64,000 nt of DNA, taken from the NCBI RefSeq assembly GCF_026619435.1, contig NZ_JAOVZQ010000001.1, forward strand, positions 131,501 through 195,500. The letters are read 5' to 3'. This DNA comes from Hoeflea ulvae (GTDB taxonomy: Bacteria; Pseudomonadota; Alphaproteobacteria; Rhizobiales; Rhizobiaceae). Under the pieces are notes generated by a model. The model saw nothing but the letters and a program-made list of their open reading frames with translations, ran no database searches and was not told where the DNA came from. Positions within the stretch are counted from its first letter, which is position 1. Every line of letters starts with the position of its first letter. Below, piece by piece: positions 46,660-57,554 of this stretch. Position numbers and translations under genes: made by a program.

Positions 46660-47721
46660 TTATTTAACTTCGTAGCGATAAGGCCAGGCGTGACCGAGCT
46701 TTTCGACCTCGTCCATGTAGAAGTTAAGCACTTCGGTTCCCTTGAAGCCGCGCGAGTTCAACTCCGTCGCCATGCGATTGGGGAAATCCTTCAGCGCAGT
46801 CGCCCAGTCGGCTTTTGCCGCCTCGGAGATTTCAGTAACCTCGACGTTCAACTCACGCAGCTTGTCGAGTCCTTCCGCATCGTTGCGTGCGCAGACCTCT
46901 GCGGTGACGTCGGACCATTCAGCTCCCATCTCCTTGATGATCTCCTGAACTTCAGGGGGCATACGCTCCCAACTCTGCTTGTTGATCGTAACTGCGTTGA
47001 GATACTGCGCACCAAAATCGGTCTTGGTGAAATAGGGCGCCACTTCATTGAGCTTGAATTTGTGCCACCATGCCGATGCGCTCAAATACCCTTCGTAGAC
47101 GCCCGACTGGATTGATTGGTAGGCTTCATTGAGGTTTGACGAGACAGCCGTGGCTCCGACGATCCAGTCGAGATTTGTCCCGGCGCCAGCAATCTTGTGG
47201 CCTTCAAGGTCAGCAAAATCCGACCACGCGAAATTCGAACCGAGCCCGTAGTTTTCAAGGCAGGCCCCGCCCAGATAGATCTGGTTGTGCTCAGTCTCGA
47301 AGGACGTGTACATTTCAGGAAACTGCTCGAACGTATTGCGCGCAGCTTCCGTCACCACTTTCGCGTCCGGTGAATTGAACGGCAGGAAAAGTGTGAACGT
47401 CTGCAGATATCCGTTGGACGGCTCGAAAATCAGGGAAATGAACCCGATATCGAGAATACCATCGCGTGTTGCCTCAAGCACCTCGGTGACCTTCGCCACC
47501 TGGCCGGCATGGAGCTCCTGGATGTTGACAGTGTGCTCGGTGCGCGCTTCCACGCGCTTTTTCAGTTCCGGAGCAAACCAGTCATGAGCACTTTCCGTAT
47601 AGGCCAGCAGGCCGATCGGATGGCCAGAGCCCATGCGGATGTTGATCTCGTCAGCCTGAACCAGGCTGGATGAGGAAAGCAGGACTGCTGACAGAATTAG
47701 ACCTTGCACGGTTTTTGACAT
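46660..47721 (-). CDS. Island TRAP transporter substrate-binding protein (DctP)
   Basis: A 353-residue periplasmic receptor. A Sec signal peptide runs to about SSLVQA, then the mature IRMGSGHP. The family region with the substrate-pairing Arg and DLEGHKIAGAGTN is present. ATG 47721 has GAGGGG upstream; the open frame continues 31 codons further without support. It is the first gene of the island operon and is divergent from the LysR gene. The substrate could be an aromatic or amide-bearing acid, given the hydrolases that follow. Confidence 0.92.
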   Translation of the reverse strand: MSKTVQGLILSAVLLSSSSLVQADEINIRMGSGHPIGLLAYTESAHDWFAPELKKRVEARTEHTVNIQELHAGQVAKVTEVLEATRDGILDIGFISLIFEPSNGYLQTFTLFLPFNSPDAKVVTEAARNTFEQFPEMYTSFETEHNQIYLGGACLENYGLGSNFAWSDFADLEGHKIAGAGTNLDWIVGATAVSSNLNEAYQSIQSGVYEGYLSASAWWHKFKLNEVAPYFTKTDFGAQYLNAVTINKQSWERMPPEVQEIIKEMGAEWSDVTAEVCARNDAEGLDKLRELNVEVTEISEAAKADWATALKDFPNRMATELNSRGFKGTEVLNFYMDEVEKLGHAWPYRYEVK

Positions 47722-47820
47722 TTTTACCCCTCTGTGGTGATCGATATACATCTGACTTATCGCTTGAAAACGCCAAGCGATGCTTTTGTTGATAATTAAA
47801 GGATTCCAGAACAAGCGGGG

Positions 47821-47905
47821 TTACACAATCTTGAAAATTTGTAAGCCTGATATAAATTTCATTTATGGAGACGATTCAGAATCGTTGAGTTACCGTTCAC
47901 TCAAC
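47821..47905. promoter_or_regulatory. Palindromes between dctP and lysR
   Basis: Three dyads occur in this AT-rich divergent promoter: TTACA-14-TGTAA (47821-47844, of the T-N11-A LysR type), GATTC-A-GAATC (47873-47883) and GTTGAGT-8-ACTCAAC (47884-47905). The first is the best LysR operator candidate; the last could also be a hairpin in the lysR leader. Confidence 0.45.
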
Positions 47906-47932
47906 AACCAGTTTTTGGTTTAGGAGACTTCT

Positions 47933-48861
47933 TTGGAACTGCGCGACCTTCATTCGCTAATCGGAATTTCCGAGACAGGCAGCCTGTCTGGCGCCGCCAA
48001 CAAACTCAATCTGACACAGCCGGCACTCAGCGCGTCGCTGAAGCGATTGGAGGCTGAATTGGGCGTGTTGCTGGTCAGGCGTCATTCCCGCGGAGCCGAG
48101 CTCACGCATGAAGGCAAATTCGTTCTTCAGAAAGCCTACGACATCGTACGTGAAGTTGCCGAGGTGACGTCGGTCGTCGAAAGCTTCTCGGAAGAACCGG
48201 TAGGCTTGGTCAGGGTTGGACTTCCGACCACCATTGCTGCCGGTCTTATCACCGAATTTTTCCATTGCTGCGGTCACGTTTTCCTCAGATTCGCATCAAT
48301 GTTGTCGAAGCCATGAGCGGCCGGCTGAGCGAACTCTTGCAATTGGGCAGTCTCGACCTTGCGCTCATGTTTGACATCCAGCCCATGTCGGGTCTACGAA
48401 CCGAGCCTGTCCTGAGTGAGAAGCTTTGCCTTCTTGTTCCGAGGGATCATCCACTGGCCGGGAAACAGGGCGTCAGGCTTGATGAGATTACGCAGCTCAA
48501 TCTTGTATTGCCGAGTCCCAGCAATTCTATCCGCAAACATATAAGTGGTGCCTGCGAAGCCGAGGGACTGTCTTTGAATGTGGTCGCGGATATCGATTCT
48601 TACGGTGGGCTTCTTGGACTGGTCAAACGTGGGTTCTGCACCATCTTGCCGACTTACCTCGCCCTACAACATGCCGACCGGGCTGAGATGGTCGCCGTTG
48701 ATTTCATAAGGCCGGAACTGGAATGGACGGTCCACTTAGCTGCGCGGCATGACGCAACCCGCCCGAGGGCGAGCCTGGTTACCGGGCAGTTGCTCACGGA
48801 AGTGTGCAAGAATTTGGTTTCAGAGGGCAAATGGCCCGGCGAAATCATCAATCGAGCGTAG
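47933..48861 (+). pseudogene. LysR-family regulator, single frameshift
   Basis: Start TTG 47933 with GGAG upstream. The HTH (MELRDLHSLIGISETGSLS, LTQPALSASLKRLE) and part of the ligand domain are read up to about residue 110. Near 48262 the frame is lost; the second frame carries on at LRSRFPQIRINVVEAM and gives the rest of the effector domain to 48861. Adding one base (CC to CCC) restores a normal LysR protein of about 309 residues. It probably once controlled the divergent TRAP/amidase operon. Confidence 0.88.
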
Positions 48862-49050
48862 AAGCAAATGCCAGACGCAAGTCGAGGCCTTTATCAAGGG
48901 CATTCATGTATCCACTCCAGTCCCCAGTCAAAGGGATAGCTGCGGCTTCAAGAACTACCCACCCTTATCAATCGCATAAATGGGAAATGTTGTTAGTCGC
49001 ATCGGCAGTGTGTCACAAGCACCAATGAGATCCTGCAACAACCATGCCGT

Positions 49051-49069
49051 AATGTGGTACGAAATGTGG
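49051..49069. repeat. Integrase arm-type repeat, right
   Basis: AATGTGGTACGAAATGTGG, one difference from 40413-40431. It lies 55 bases inside the right attachment site; the left copy is 118 bases inside the left one. Confidence 0.62.
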
Positions 49070-49124
49070 GCCGCAAACAAAGAATATTTCTATTTCTCAT
49101 AAAAAACAACAAGATAAGTCACAA

Positions 49125-49216
<92 letters not shown>

Positions 49217-49540
49217 GCGTCTTGGTCGGCGCAACATCAGTGCGCGGGCGCTTCCATAACCGGCAAGGCGCGCTTGCACAAGCATTAAGTTTGGCCTCGC
49301 GCCACCCAGCCGCACCGAAACGGCAAATTGGCTTGACTCTCGGCCCCGCCTCACGTATCTCGCGACCCGAATGCGGCGTGGGGCTTCCTGCGCCGTTGGC
49401 CTTTGGCTGGGCAGTGCCACATTGGCACCCCGGCAAGGCTCCACCCGGCCGCTCCGGCAACGGACCGGCCGATTCGTTCCGACTGGCAAAAAGACGGCCC
49501 GCCACAAGGCGAGAGCCGGACGAACACGAAAGGACAAAAG
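49217..49540. other. Divergent leader between tRNA-Ser and rplU
   Basis: No gene. It holds the possible tRNA promoter and a rplU promoter: TTGACT (49333-49338), 17 bases, TATCTC (49356-49361). The transcribed part of about 175 bases before rplU is GC-rich and may fold (CGGCCGCTCCGGCAACGGACCGGCCG), so leader regulation of L21 is conceivable. Confidence 0.45.
49253..49281 (-). promoter_or_regulatory. Possible tRNA-Ser promoter
   Basis: On the minus strand TTGTGC (49281-49276) and TATGGA (49258-49253) are separated by 17 bases, about 37 bases before the tRNA 5' end. The match is partial. Confidence 0.35.
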
Positions 49541-50143
49541 ATGTTCGCAGTCATTAAAACCGGCGGTAAGCAGTACCGCGTCGCCGCCAATGACGTTCTG
49601 ACGATCGAAAAGCTCGAGGGCGCCGCTGGCGATACCGTCGAGTTCAACGAAATTCTCATGGTCGGCGAAGGCGCCGGCGCAACCGTTGGCGCTCCGCTTG
49701 TCGAAGGTGCCCTGGTTGTTGCAGAAGTTGTCGAGCAGGGCCGCGCCCGCAAGGTTATCGCCTTCAAGAAGCGCCGCCGGCAGAACTCCAAGCGCATGCG
49801 CGGTCATCGTCAGCACCAGACGGTCGTCCGGATCATCGACATCCTGACCGGTGGCGCCAAGCCTTCGAAAAAGGCTGCCGCGAAGAAGGAAGCCGCACCC
49901 AAATCGGCTGACGCAGCGCCGGCAACCCTGTTCACCGCGCCGAAGGGCAAGTCCGATGACCTGACCACGATCAAGGGCATCGGCCCGGTCGCAGCCGGTC
50001 AGCTCAACGAGCAGGGCATCACCACCTTTGCCCAGATCGCCAAGCTCAGCGACAAGGACATCGTCCGCATCGACGAAGCCATGCCGTTCAGCGCTGACCA
50101 GATCTCGGACTGGCGTGACCAGGCCAAGGCACTCGGCAAGTAA
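49541..50143 (+). CDS. rplU: 50S ribosomal protein L21 with HhH extension
   Basis: Residues 1-103 are a normal L21 ([31 protein letters not shown]). A further ~97 residues follow: a Lys/Ala linker and a helix-hairpin-helix domain ([26 protein letters not shown]). This long form is known in Rhizobiales, so it is not a new fusion. AAAGGA precedes the ATG. Confidence 0.96.
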   Translation: MFAVIKTGGKQYRVAANDVLTIEKLEGAAGDTVEFNEILMVGEGAGATVGAPLVEGALVVAEVVEQGRARKVIAFKKRRRQNSKRMRGHRQHQTVVRIIDILTGGAKPSKKAAAKKEAAPKSADAAPATLFTAPKGKSDDLTTIKGIGPVAAGQLNEQGITTFAQIAKLSDKDIVRIDEAMPFSADQISDWRDQAKALGK

Positions 50144-50222
50144 TCAACCGCCCGTTCGGGCCCTGGCGGCCACAGGCCGCACGTGAGACAATCGCCCCAA
50201 AGGGCGGAACAGGAGCAGACCC

Positions 50223-50492
50223 ATGGCACACAAAAAAGCTGGCGGTTCAACGCGTAACGGTCGCGATTCCGAATCCAAGCGCCTCGGCGTGAAGAAGTTC
50301 GGTGGCGAAGCCGTGATTTCCGGCAACATCATCCTGCGTCAGCGCGGCACCAAGTGGCATCCCGGCACAGGCGTAGGCCTGGGCAAGGATCACACCATTT
50401 TTGCCGTGCAGCCGGGCAATGTTGACTTTCGCAAGAAAGCCAACGGCCGAACCTATGTATCTGTCGTCGCGAAAGCGGAAGCAGCCGAATAA
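50223..50492 (+). CDS. rpmA: 50S ribosomal protein L27
   Basis: An 89-residue protein starting [20 protein letters not shown], the standard L27 form without the cleavable N-terminal leader of Firmicutes. It follows rplU by 79 bases. A strong terminator lies after it. Confidence 0.97.
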   Translation: MAHKKAGGSTRNGRDSESKRLGVKKFGGEAVISGNIILRQRGTKWHPGTGVGLGKDHTIFAVQPGNVDFRKKANGRTYVSVVAKAEAAE

Positions 50493-50567
50493 GCCGGATC
50501 GCAGTTTACAGGCCGGCGTCTCATCGACCCGGCCCTTGCAGGCGACCTCCGGACTACCGGAACAAGG

Positions 50568-50599
50568 AAAGGGGAGATGGGACACCATCTCCCCTTTTT
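50568..50599 (+). terminator. Strong intrinsic terminator after rpmA
   Basis: AAAGGGGAGATGG (50568-50580) and CCATCTCCCCTTT (50585-50597) form a perfect 13-bp stem with a GACA tetraloop, continued by T residues. Confidence 0.88.
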
Positions 50600-50624
50600 C
50601 TTTGTCCAAACCGGAGCAACCACC

Positions 50625-51314
50625 ATGAGACAGGATCCCCACAGCAGCCCGGGCGTCAGCGCCAGGGCGCCCAGAGACAGCTTGAGCGACAGCAGCATAA
50701 GTCCAAGCGATTCGGAGAGTTTCGAACAAAGGGCACCAAGCTTTGACTGCCCGGTTCTGCTCACCGAAAACCTGGTCCTGCGCGCGCCCCACGCGGAAGA
50801 CATCGACGCCATTGCCATTCTCGCCGACAATCCGGCCATCGCCACCATGGTGGCGCGCATTCCGCATCCCTATGGACGAACCGACGCCGAAACCTTCGTG
50901 CGAACATCGTCCAAACGCGAGAATGGCAATTGCGTCTATGCCATCACCGAAACCGAAACCGGCAAGCTGCTTGGCTGCTGTTCGCTTGACAGCACCGAAG
51001 ATGGCAATGCGCTCGAGCTTGGCTACTGGATCGGCGAACCGTTCTGGCGGCGCGGCATTGCCACCGAGGCGGTTCATGCGCTGGTCGACATGGCCTTCCG
51101 CACCCGCGAGATCAGCCATATCGACGCCTGTTGCCGGGTGATCAACCCGGCGTCACGCCGGGTGCTGCAAAAAAGCGGTTTCCAGTTCCAGGGCAGCGGC
51201 ATGGTCAACATTCTGGCGATCAACGGCAGTGCCGCGGTCGAACGCTACCGGCTCGACCGCAAGACTTGGGTCTCGCTGATCGGCTGGTCGAATGAAAGCA
51301 GGCCGAGGACCTGA
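50625..51314 (+). CDS. GNAT-family acetyltransferase (RimJ/RimL type)
   Basis: A 229-residue acetyltransferase. After a Ser-rich 45-residue N-terminal extension, the domain begins LLTENLVLRAPHAEDIDAI and carries the acetyl-CoA loop in ELGYWIGEPFWRRGIATEA, then NPASRRVLQKSGF. This resembles RimJ/RimL N-terminal acetyltransferases. GGAG lies 8 bases before the ATG. Its place between rpmA and obgE is usual in Rhizobiaceae, but the substrate is not known. Confidence 0.9.
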   Translation: MRQDPHSSPGVSARAPRDSLSDSSISPSDSESFEQRAPSFDCPVLLTENLVLRAPHAEDIDAIAILADNPAIATMVARIPHPYGRTDAETFVRTSSKRENGNCVYAITETETGKLLGCCSLDSTEDGNALELGYWIGEPFWRRGIATEAVHALVDMAFRTREISHIDACCRVINPASRRVLQKSGFQFQGSGMVNILAINGSAAVERYRLDRKTWVSLIGWSNESRPRT

Positions 51315-51386
51315 TCCCCGGCTCGAACCAATCCGGCAGGCCGTTGCCGGCGTAGAAGGGTCATGACCCCCGAAAAGGATTTCATC

Positions 51387-51923
51387 ATGACCCTTCCGCG
51401 CCGCTTCAGCCTGCTGGCTGCACTGCTGCTTTCCGCCCTCATCTCACTGCCCGTACACGCAGCCGAGCTACGGCTTGAGGATTTCTTCAAGGGCAAGACC
51501 TATGCCTATGGCTCCTTCGGCGCCATCACCGGGCTCAGGCGGTCCTTCCGGGTCGACCTCACCGGCACGGTGCGCGGCAAGGTGCTGACCCTGCGCGAGG
51601 ATTTTCGCTATGATGACGGCGAACGCGACACCAAGACCTGGATCTTCACCCGCACCGGGCCCCGCACCTATTCCGGCACGAGGGAGGGTGTTGTCGGCGA
51701 AACCACCGTGCGGATTTCGGGCAACACCGCCCGCTTCACCTATCGGGTCGATCTCGATCCCGGCGGCAAAGCCAATATTGTCCGCTTCCATGACAAGCTG
51801 GTGCTTGAAGACGACGGCACGCTGCGCAACACTGCGCTTGTCACCAAATTCGCCTTGCCCATCGCCCGTGTGAAGGTCAATTTCGCACCGACATTGGCGG
51901 GTGCTGAAGCGATCAGACCCTGA
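51387..51923 (+). CDS. DUF3833 family exported protein
   Basis: A 178-residue protein with a signal peptide (MTLPRRFSLLAALLLSALISLPVHA). The mature part has the DUF3833 pattern: LEDFFKGKTYAYGSFG, LREDFRYDDGERDTKTW and SGTREGVVGETT. It looks like a small beta-rich periplasmic protein; function unknown. AAAGGA lies 7 bases before the ATG at 51387. Confidence 0.8.
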   Translation: MTLPRRFSLLAALLLSALISLPVHAAELRLEDFFKGKTYAYGSFGAITGLRRSFRVDLTGTVRGKVLTLREDFRYDDGERDTKTWIFTRTGPRTYSGTREGVVGETTVRISGNTARFTYRVDLDPGGKANIVRFHDKLVLEDDGTLRNTALVTKFALPIARVKVNFAPTLAGAEAIRP

Positions 51924-52002
51924 GGCGGACCGGCGCGCCGCATTGCCGCCCGTCGCAATTGCTTTGACCTCGCCGCCTCAGCCGTTTATCGATGCCCTGT
52001 AA

Positions 52003-53112
<1,110 letters not shown>

Positions 53113-53114
53113 TC

Positions 53115-54236
53115 ATGACGGCGATGCGCAAACCCGTATCCGCGCACAAGCGGATCGTCATCAAGATCGGCTCGGCACTGCTGGTCGACCGCGACAGCGG
53201 CCTAAAGGCCGCCTGGCTTGAATCGCTGTGCGCTGATATTGCCGCGCTGAAGGCGACCGGCGCCGAGGTTCTGGTGGTCTCCTCCGGCGCCATCGCCATG
53301 GGCCGCACCGTGCTCGGGCTCGCACCGGGCGGACTGCGGCTCGAGGAAAGCCAGGCTGCAGCCGCCGTCGGCCAGATCGCGCTGGCCCGCGCCTGGTCCG
53401 CCAGCCTGTCGGAGCACGGCATCGTCGCCGGCCAGATCCTGCTCACGCTTGGCGACACCGAGGAACGGCGGCGCTACCTCAATGCCCGCGCAACCATCGC
53501 CGAACTGATGCGCCACAGCGCGGTGCCGATCATCAACGAGAACGACACCGTCGCCACCAGCGAGATCCGCTATGGCGACAATGACCGGCTCGCCGCCCGT
53601 GTCGCCACCATGACCGGCGCCGATCTTCTGGTGCTGATGTCGGATATTGACGGGCTCTACACCGCGCCGCCGCATCTTGATCCCGACGCCCGTTTCCTCG
53701 AGATCATCGACGCCATCACCCCGGAGATCGAGGCCATGGCCGGCGACGCCGGGTCGGAACTCTCCCGCGGCGGCATGAAGACCAAGATCGATGCCGGCAA
53801 GATCGCCACCGGCGCCGGCTGCGCCATGATCATCGCTTCCGGCAAGACCGAGCATCCGCTCTCGGCCATCGACAAGGGCGCCCGCTCGAGCTGGTTCCAG
53901 CCCTCGGGCACGCCGCAGACCGCGCGCAAGACCTGGATCGCCGGACAGCTCGATCCTGCCGGCCGGATGATCATCGACGCAGGTGCGGAAACCGCGCTGC
54001 GCTCCGGCAAGAGCCTGCTGCCCGCCGGTGTCCGCGCCGTCTCGGGCGAGTTTCACCGCGGCGATCCCGTCGCCGTCTGCGATGCCGCCGGCCGGGAAAT
54101 TGCCCGCGGTCTGTCTGCCTATGATTCCGATCAGGCCAGACGCATAGCCGGCTGCAAATCCACCGAGATCGAGGCGATCCTGGGCTATTCCGGCCGCGCC
54201 GCCATGATCCATCGCGACGACATGGTCATCGGCTGA
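53115..54236 (+). CDS. proB: Glutamate 5-kinase
   Basis: First enzyme of proline synthesis. The amino-acid-kinase domain ([35 protein letters not shown]) is followed by a C-terminal PUA domain (about 280-373), the full E. coli-type arrangement. ATG 53115 or the ATG three codons later may be used. It is followed by proA after 82 bases. Confidence 0.96.
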   Translation: MTAMRKPVSAHKRIVIKIGSALLVDRDSGLKAAWLESLCADIAALKATGAEVLVVSSGAIAMGRTVLGLAPGGLRLEESQAAAAVGQIALARAWSASLSEHGIVAGQILLTLGDTEERRRYLNARATIAELMRHSAVPIINENDTVATSEIRYGDNDRLAARVATMTGADLLVLMSDIDGLYTAPPHLDPDARFLEIIDAITPEIEAMAGDAGSELSRGGMKTKIDAGKIATGAGCAMIIASGKTEHPLSAIDKGARSSWFQPSGTPQTARKTWIAGQLDPAGRMIIDAGAETALRSGKSLLPAGVRAVSGEFHRGDPVAVCDAAGREIARGLSAYDSDQARRIAGCKSTEIEAILGYSGRAAMIHRDDMVIG

Positions 54237-54318
54237 CAGCTTCGGGCCGTCTCACCGCTTTACGGCGTCCCGCCGATTGCGTAAGAAAACCGCCTGACCG
54301 TGCGCCCGGAGAGCCGCC

Positions 54319-55602
54319 ATGCTGGAAAAGACCAAGACCCAAGCCGACATCACCGCCCTGATGGCCGATATCGGCCAGCGCGCCCGGGCCGCGTCACGGC
54401 CTCTGGCAGTCGCCGGCACCGATCGCAAGAATGCCGCGCTCAACGCCATGGCCGACGCCATTTCCGCCCGCAGCCGGGAAATCCTGGCAGCCAATGCCAT
54501 CGACGTCGAAGCCGCCGAGGCGACCGGCATGGCAGCCTCCTTTCTCGACCGGCTGAAGCTCGATGACGGCCGCATCGACAGCATTGTCAGCGGCATTCGC
54601 GCCATCGCCGCCCTGCCCGATCCCGTCGGCAGCGTCATCGCCGCCTGGGAACGGCCCAACGGGCTGAAGATCGAGCGGGTGCGCACGCCGCTCGGCGTCA
54701 TCGGCGTGATCTATGAAAGCCGCCCCAATGTCACCGCCGACGCCGGTGCGCTCTGCCTCAAGGCCGGCAATGCGGTGATCCTGCGTGGCGGATCGGATTC
54801 CTTCCATTCCTCGCGCGCCATCCATGCCTGCCTGGTCGACGGGCTGACGACCGCCGGCCTGCCCGCCGATGCGATCCAGATGATCCCGGTCTCCGACCGC
54901 TCAGCCGTCGGCGAATTGCTCACCGGCCTCAATGGCGCCGTCGATGTGATCGTGCCGCGTGGCGGCAAGAGCCTTGTCGCGCGCGTGCAGGCCGATGCCC
55001 GCGTGCCGGTCTTTGCCCATCTCGAGGGCCTGTGCCACATCTATGTCGACAAGTCCGCCGATCCCGCCATGGCCCGCGCCATTGTCGTCAACGCCAAGAT
55101 GCGCCGCACCGGCATCTGCGGCGCCGCCGAAACCCTGCTGCTCGACAAGGACATCGATCGCCAGGTCGCGGCCGGCATCCTCGCCGATCTCGTCGCCGAT
55201 GGCTGCGAAATCCACGGCGATCCGGCGATCATGGAACTGGCGCCGCAGGCAATCCCCGCCACCGAGGATGACTGGCGCACCGAATATCTCGACGCCATCA
55301 TCGCCGCGCGCTTTGTCGACGGCATCGCGGGCGCGATCGACCATATCGCGCAGTGGTCATCCAGTCACACCGAAGCGGTGATTGCCGAAGACCCGGCCGT
55401 GGCTGAGCGCTTCTTCGCCGAAGTCGATTCGGCGATCCTTTTGCACAACGCCTCGACCCAGTTCGCCGATGGCGGCGAATTCGGCATGGGCGCGGAAATC
55501 GGCATTGCCACCGGCAAGATGCACGCCCGCGGCCCGGTGGGCGTCGAGCAACTGACCTCGTTCAAGTATCGCGTGTACGGTACCGGACAGATCCGGCCTT
55601 GA
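54319..55602 (+). CDS. proA: Glutamate-5-semialdehyde dehydrogenase
   Basis: A 427-residue enzyme reducing gamma-glutamyl phosphate with NADPH. Motifs: [38 protein letters not shown] and the catalytic Cys in [15 protein letters not shown] precedes the ATG. Forms the proline pathway with proB; proC is not here. Confidence 0.97.
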   Translation: MLEKTKTQADITALMADIGQRARAASRPLAVAGTDRKNAALNAMADAISARSREILAANAIDVEAAEATGMAASFLDRLKLDDGRIDSIVSGIRAIAALPDPVGSVIAAWERPNGLKIERVRTPLGVIGVIYESRPNVTADAGALCLKAGNAVILRGGSDSFHSSRAIHACLVDGLTTAGLPADAIQMIPVSDRSAVGELLTGLNGAVDVIVPRGGKSLVARVQADARVPVFAHLEGLCHIYVDKSADPAMARAIVVNAKMRRTGICGAAETLLLDKDIDRQVAAGILADLVADGCEIHGDPAIMELAPQAIPATEDDWRTEYLDAIIAARFVDGIAGAIDHIAQWSSSHTEAVIAEDPAVAERFFAEVDSAILLHNASTQFADGGEFGMGAEIGIATGKMHARGPVGVEQLTSFKYRVYGTGQIRP

Positions 55603-55637
55603 GGGCGACGCGCGCCGGGGCCGCCTCATACCTGAAA

Positions 55638-56243
55638 ATGCCCTATGTCGAGAAGGGCATGACCGTCGGCCTGTTCGGCGGCTCCTTCAACCCGCCGCAT
55701 CAGGGCCACGAACTGGTGGCCGAGATCGCCCTGCGCCGGATGGATCTTGCCCAGCTGTGGTGGATGGTGACGCCGGGCAATCCGCTCAAGAGCCACAAGG
55801 AACTGGCAAGCCTGGAAGACCGCGTGGCCATGAGCCGGGCCATCGCTCCCGGCCCCAGGGTCAAGGTGACCGCCTTTGAAGCCGCCCACAACCTGCATTA
55901 CACCGCCCAGACGCTGGCTTTCGTCAAGGCGCGCAATCCCGGCGTCCGCTTTGTCTGGATCATGGGTGCCGACAATCTCAAGCATTTCCATCACTGGCAG
56001 AACTGGCGCGGCATCGCCGAAACCTTCCCCATCGCGGTAATCGACCGGCCCGGATCGACGTTGGCCTATCTGTCGTCGAAAATGGCCAAGACCTACCAGC
56101 ACGCCCGTGTCGATGAAGACGATGCGGCCGTTCTGCCGTTCCTCAGGGCGCCGGCCTGGACCTTCATTCATGGTCCGCGCTCGTCGCTGTCCTCGAGCGC
56201 CATCCGCAGCGAGCAGGGCAACAAACAGGGCCCCACATCTTGA
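55638..56243 (+). CDS. nadD: Nicotinate-nucleotide adenylyltransferase
   Basis: A 201-residue enzyme of NAD synthesis. The nucleotidyltransferase motif GLFGGSFNPPHQGH lies at about residues 10-23, and the second motif SSLSSSAIR near the C-terminus (ISSTxIR-like). The start MPYVEKGM at 55638 fits rhizobial relatives; ATG 55659 is possible. It follows proA by 35 bases. Confidence 0.95.
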   Translation: MPYVEKGMTVGLFGGSFNPPHQGHELVAEIALRRMDLAQLWWMVTPGNPLKSHKELASLEDRVAMSRAIAPGPRVKVTAFEAAHNLHYTAQTLAFVKARNPGVRFVWIMGADNLKHFHHWQNWRGIAETFPIAVIDRPGSTLAYLSSKMAKTYQHARVDEDDAAVLPFLRAPAWTFIHGPRSSLSSSAIRSEQGNKQGPTS

Positions 56244-56340
56244 AAAACGCCGCTGACAATGACTATCTTGAGGGTGCGTCGCGGCCGCGTTGAAGGTTGC
56301 GGCGGTTGTTGGACTGTTCAGGACAAGGAAAGGAACCACT

Positions 56341-56754
56341 CTGAGAACAGAACACGCGAAGGGAAACGCCGAAGGCGATTTCTCACAAGCGACGGGAAGT
56401 GGCGAACGAGCCGCTTTGCGCCAGCTTCAGCTGGTCCGCGACATTCTGGCGGACTCCAAGGCAGAAGATATCGTAGCCATCGACATCGCGGGCAAATCGG
56501 CGCTGGGCGACCACATGGTCGTGGCATCGGGCCGGTCGAACCGCCATGTGGCATCGATCTGCGATCGCCTGATCACCGAACTCAAGACTGCCGGTTTCGG
56601 CAATCCGCGGGTCGAGGGTCTTTCGACCGGAGACTGGGTGCTGATCGACGCCAACGATGTCATAATCCATGTTTTCCGGCCCGAAATCCGGGAGTTCTAC
56701 AATCTCGAAAAGATGTGGCAGACTCCGGAACTGGCGGACGAGAAACTGCACTGA
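56341..56754 (+). CDS. rsfS: Ribosome silencing factor
   Basis: RsfS/Iojap-type protein that binds L14 and blocks subunit joining. The core DSKAEDIVAIDIAGKSALGDHMVVASGRSNRH and GDWVLIDANDVIIHVFRPE are clear. The start is unusual: homologues begin just before HAKG, and the matching codon here is CTG 56341 with AAGGAA upstream. The only other in-frame candidate is TTG 56290 (17 more residues). A CTG start is inference. Confidence 0.9.
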   Translation: MRTEHAKGNAEGDFSQATGSGERAALRQLQLVRDILADSKAEDIVAIDIAGKSALGDHMVVASGRSNRHVASICDRLITELKTAGFGNPRVEGLSTGDWVLIDANDVIIHVFRPEIREFYNLEKMWQTPELADEKLH

Positions 56755-56950
56755 CCGGCGCGCTCTGAGCGGTCTCGCCCAGCCTTCGGGCGGCAACCGA
56801 TAGAGCGCGGGATCCGTTTACAGTGCCCTTGCACCCTGCAGATGTCCCCGGGCGTGACCGGTTCGGGGCAAAAGCCCTCTTTGCCCTTGCCCGTCGGCGG
56901 CGATCCGGCCTTCGCCGCGCAAGGGCCGCACAATCTGGAACACGGCCACA

Positions 56951-57433
56951 ATGCGCATAACCCTGTTTGCCGTGGGGCGGCTCAAGGCCGGACCCGAGAA
57001 CGAGCTTTCCAGCCGCTATCTCGACCGCTTCGCCAAGGCCGGCAGCGCGCTCGGTCTGGATTTCGCCCGCACCATCGAAGTGGCCGAAAGCCGCGCGTCC
57101 ACACCCGATCTGCGCAAGAAGGAAGAGGCTGCCCAGCTTGCCCGCGCCATTCCCGACGGCGCGGCGCTGATCCTGCTCGATGAGCGCGGCAAGACACCGG
57201 ATTCGCCGGGATTTGCCGATCTGCTGGCCCGGCTGCGCGATGATGGCCGCCGCGACCTGGTGCTGGCGATCGGTGGCGCCGATGGTCTGGACCCGGAGCT
57301 GATGGCAAAGGCCGACGCGGTGATCTCCTTCGGCCGCATGACCTGGCCGCACCAGCTGGTGCGGATCATGGCCGCCGAACAGCTTTACCGCGCCGTCACC
57401 ATCCTGGCCGGTCATCCCTATCACCGGTCCTGA
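56951..57433 (+). CDS. rlmH: 23S rRNA pseudouridine1915 N3-methyltransferase
   Basis: A 160-residue SPOUT methyltransferase modifying position 1915 of 23S rRNA. Family marks are the start MRITLFAVGRLKAGPE, LDERGKTPDS, the knot region LAIGGADGLDPEL and the end MAAEQLYRAVTILAGHPYHRS. It lies 196 bases after rsfS, in a stretch with no other gene. Confidence 0.96.
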   Translation: MRITLFAVGRLKAGPENELSSRYLDRFAKAGSALGLDFARTIEVAESRASTPDLRKKEEAAQLARAIPDGAALILLDERGKTPDSPGFADLLARLRDDGRRDLVLAIGGADGLDPELMAKADAVISFGRMTWPHQLVRIMAAEQLYRAVTILAGHPYHRS

Positions 57434-57554
57434 CGCCCCGGTTCAAGTCACATGGCCGTTCTGCCGGGCCACGGCGGCCCGGGCTCGCAAAGAATTGATC
57501 GCTCCGGCAATATGGTTCATGGAGCATTAACGCCGGTCTCGTTAGGGTGAGCCT

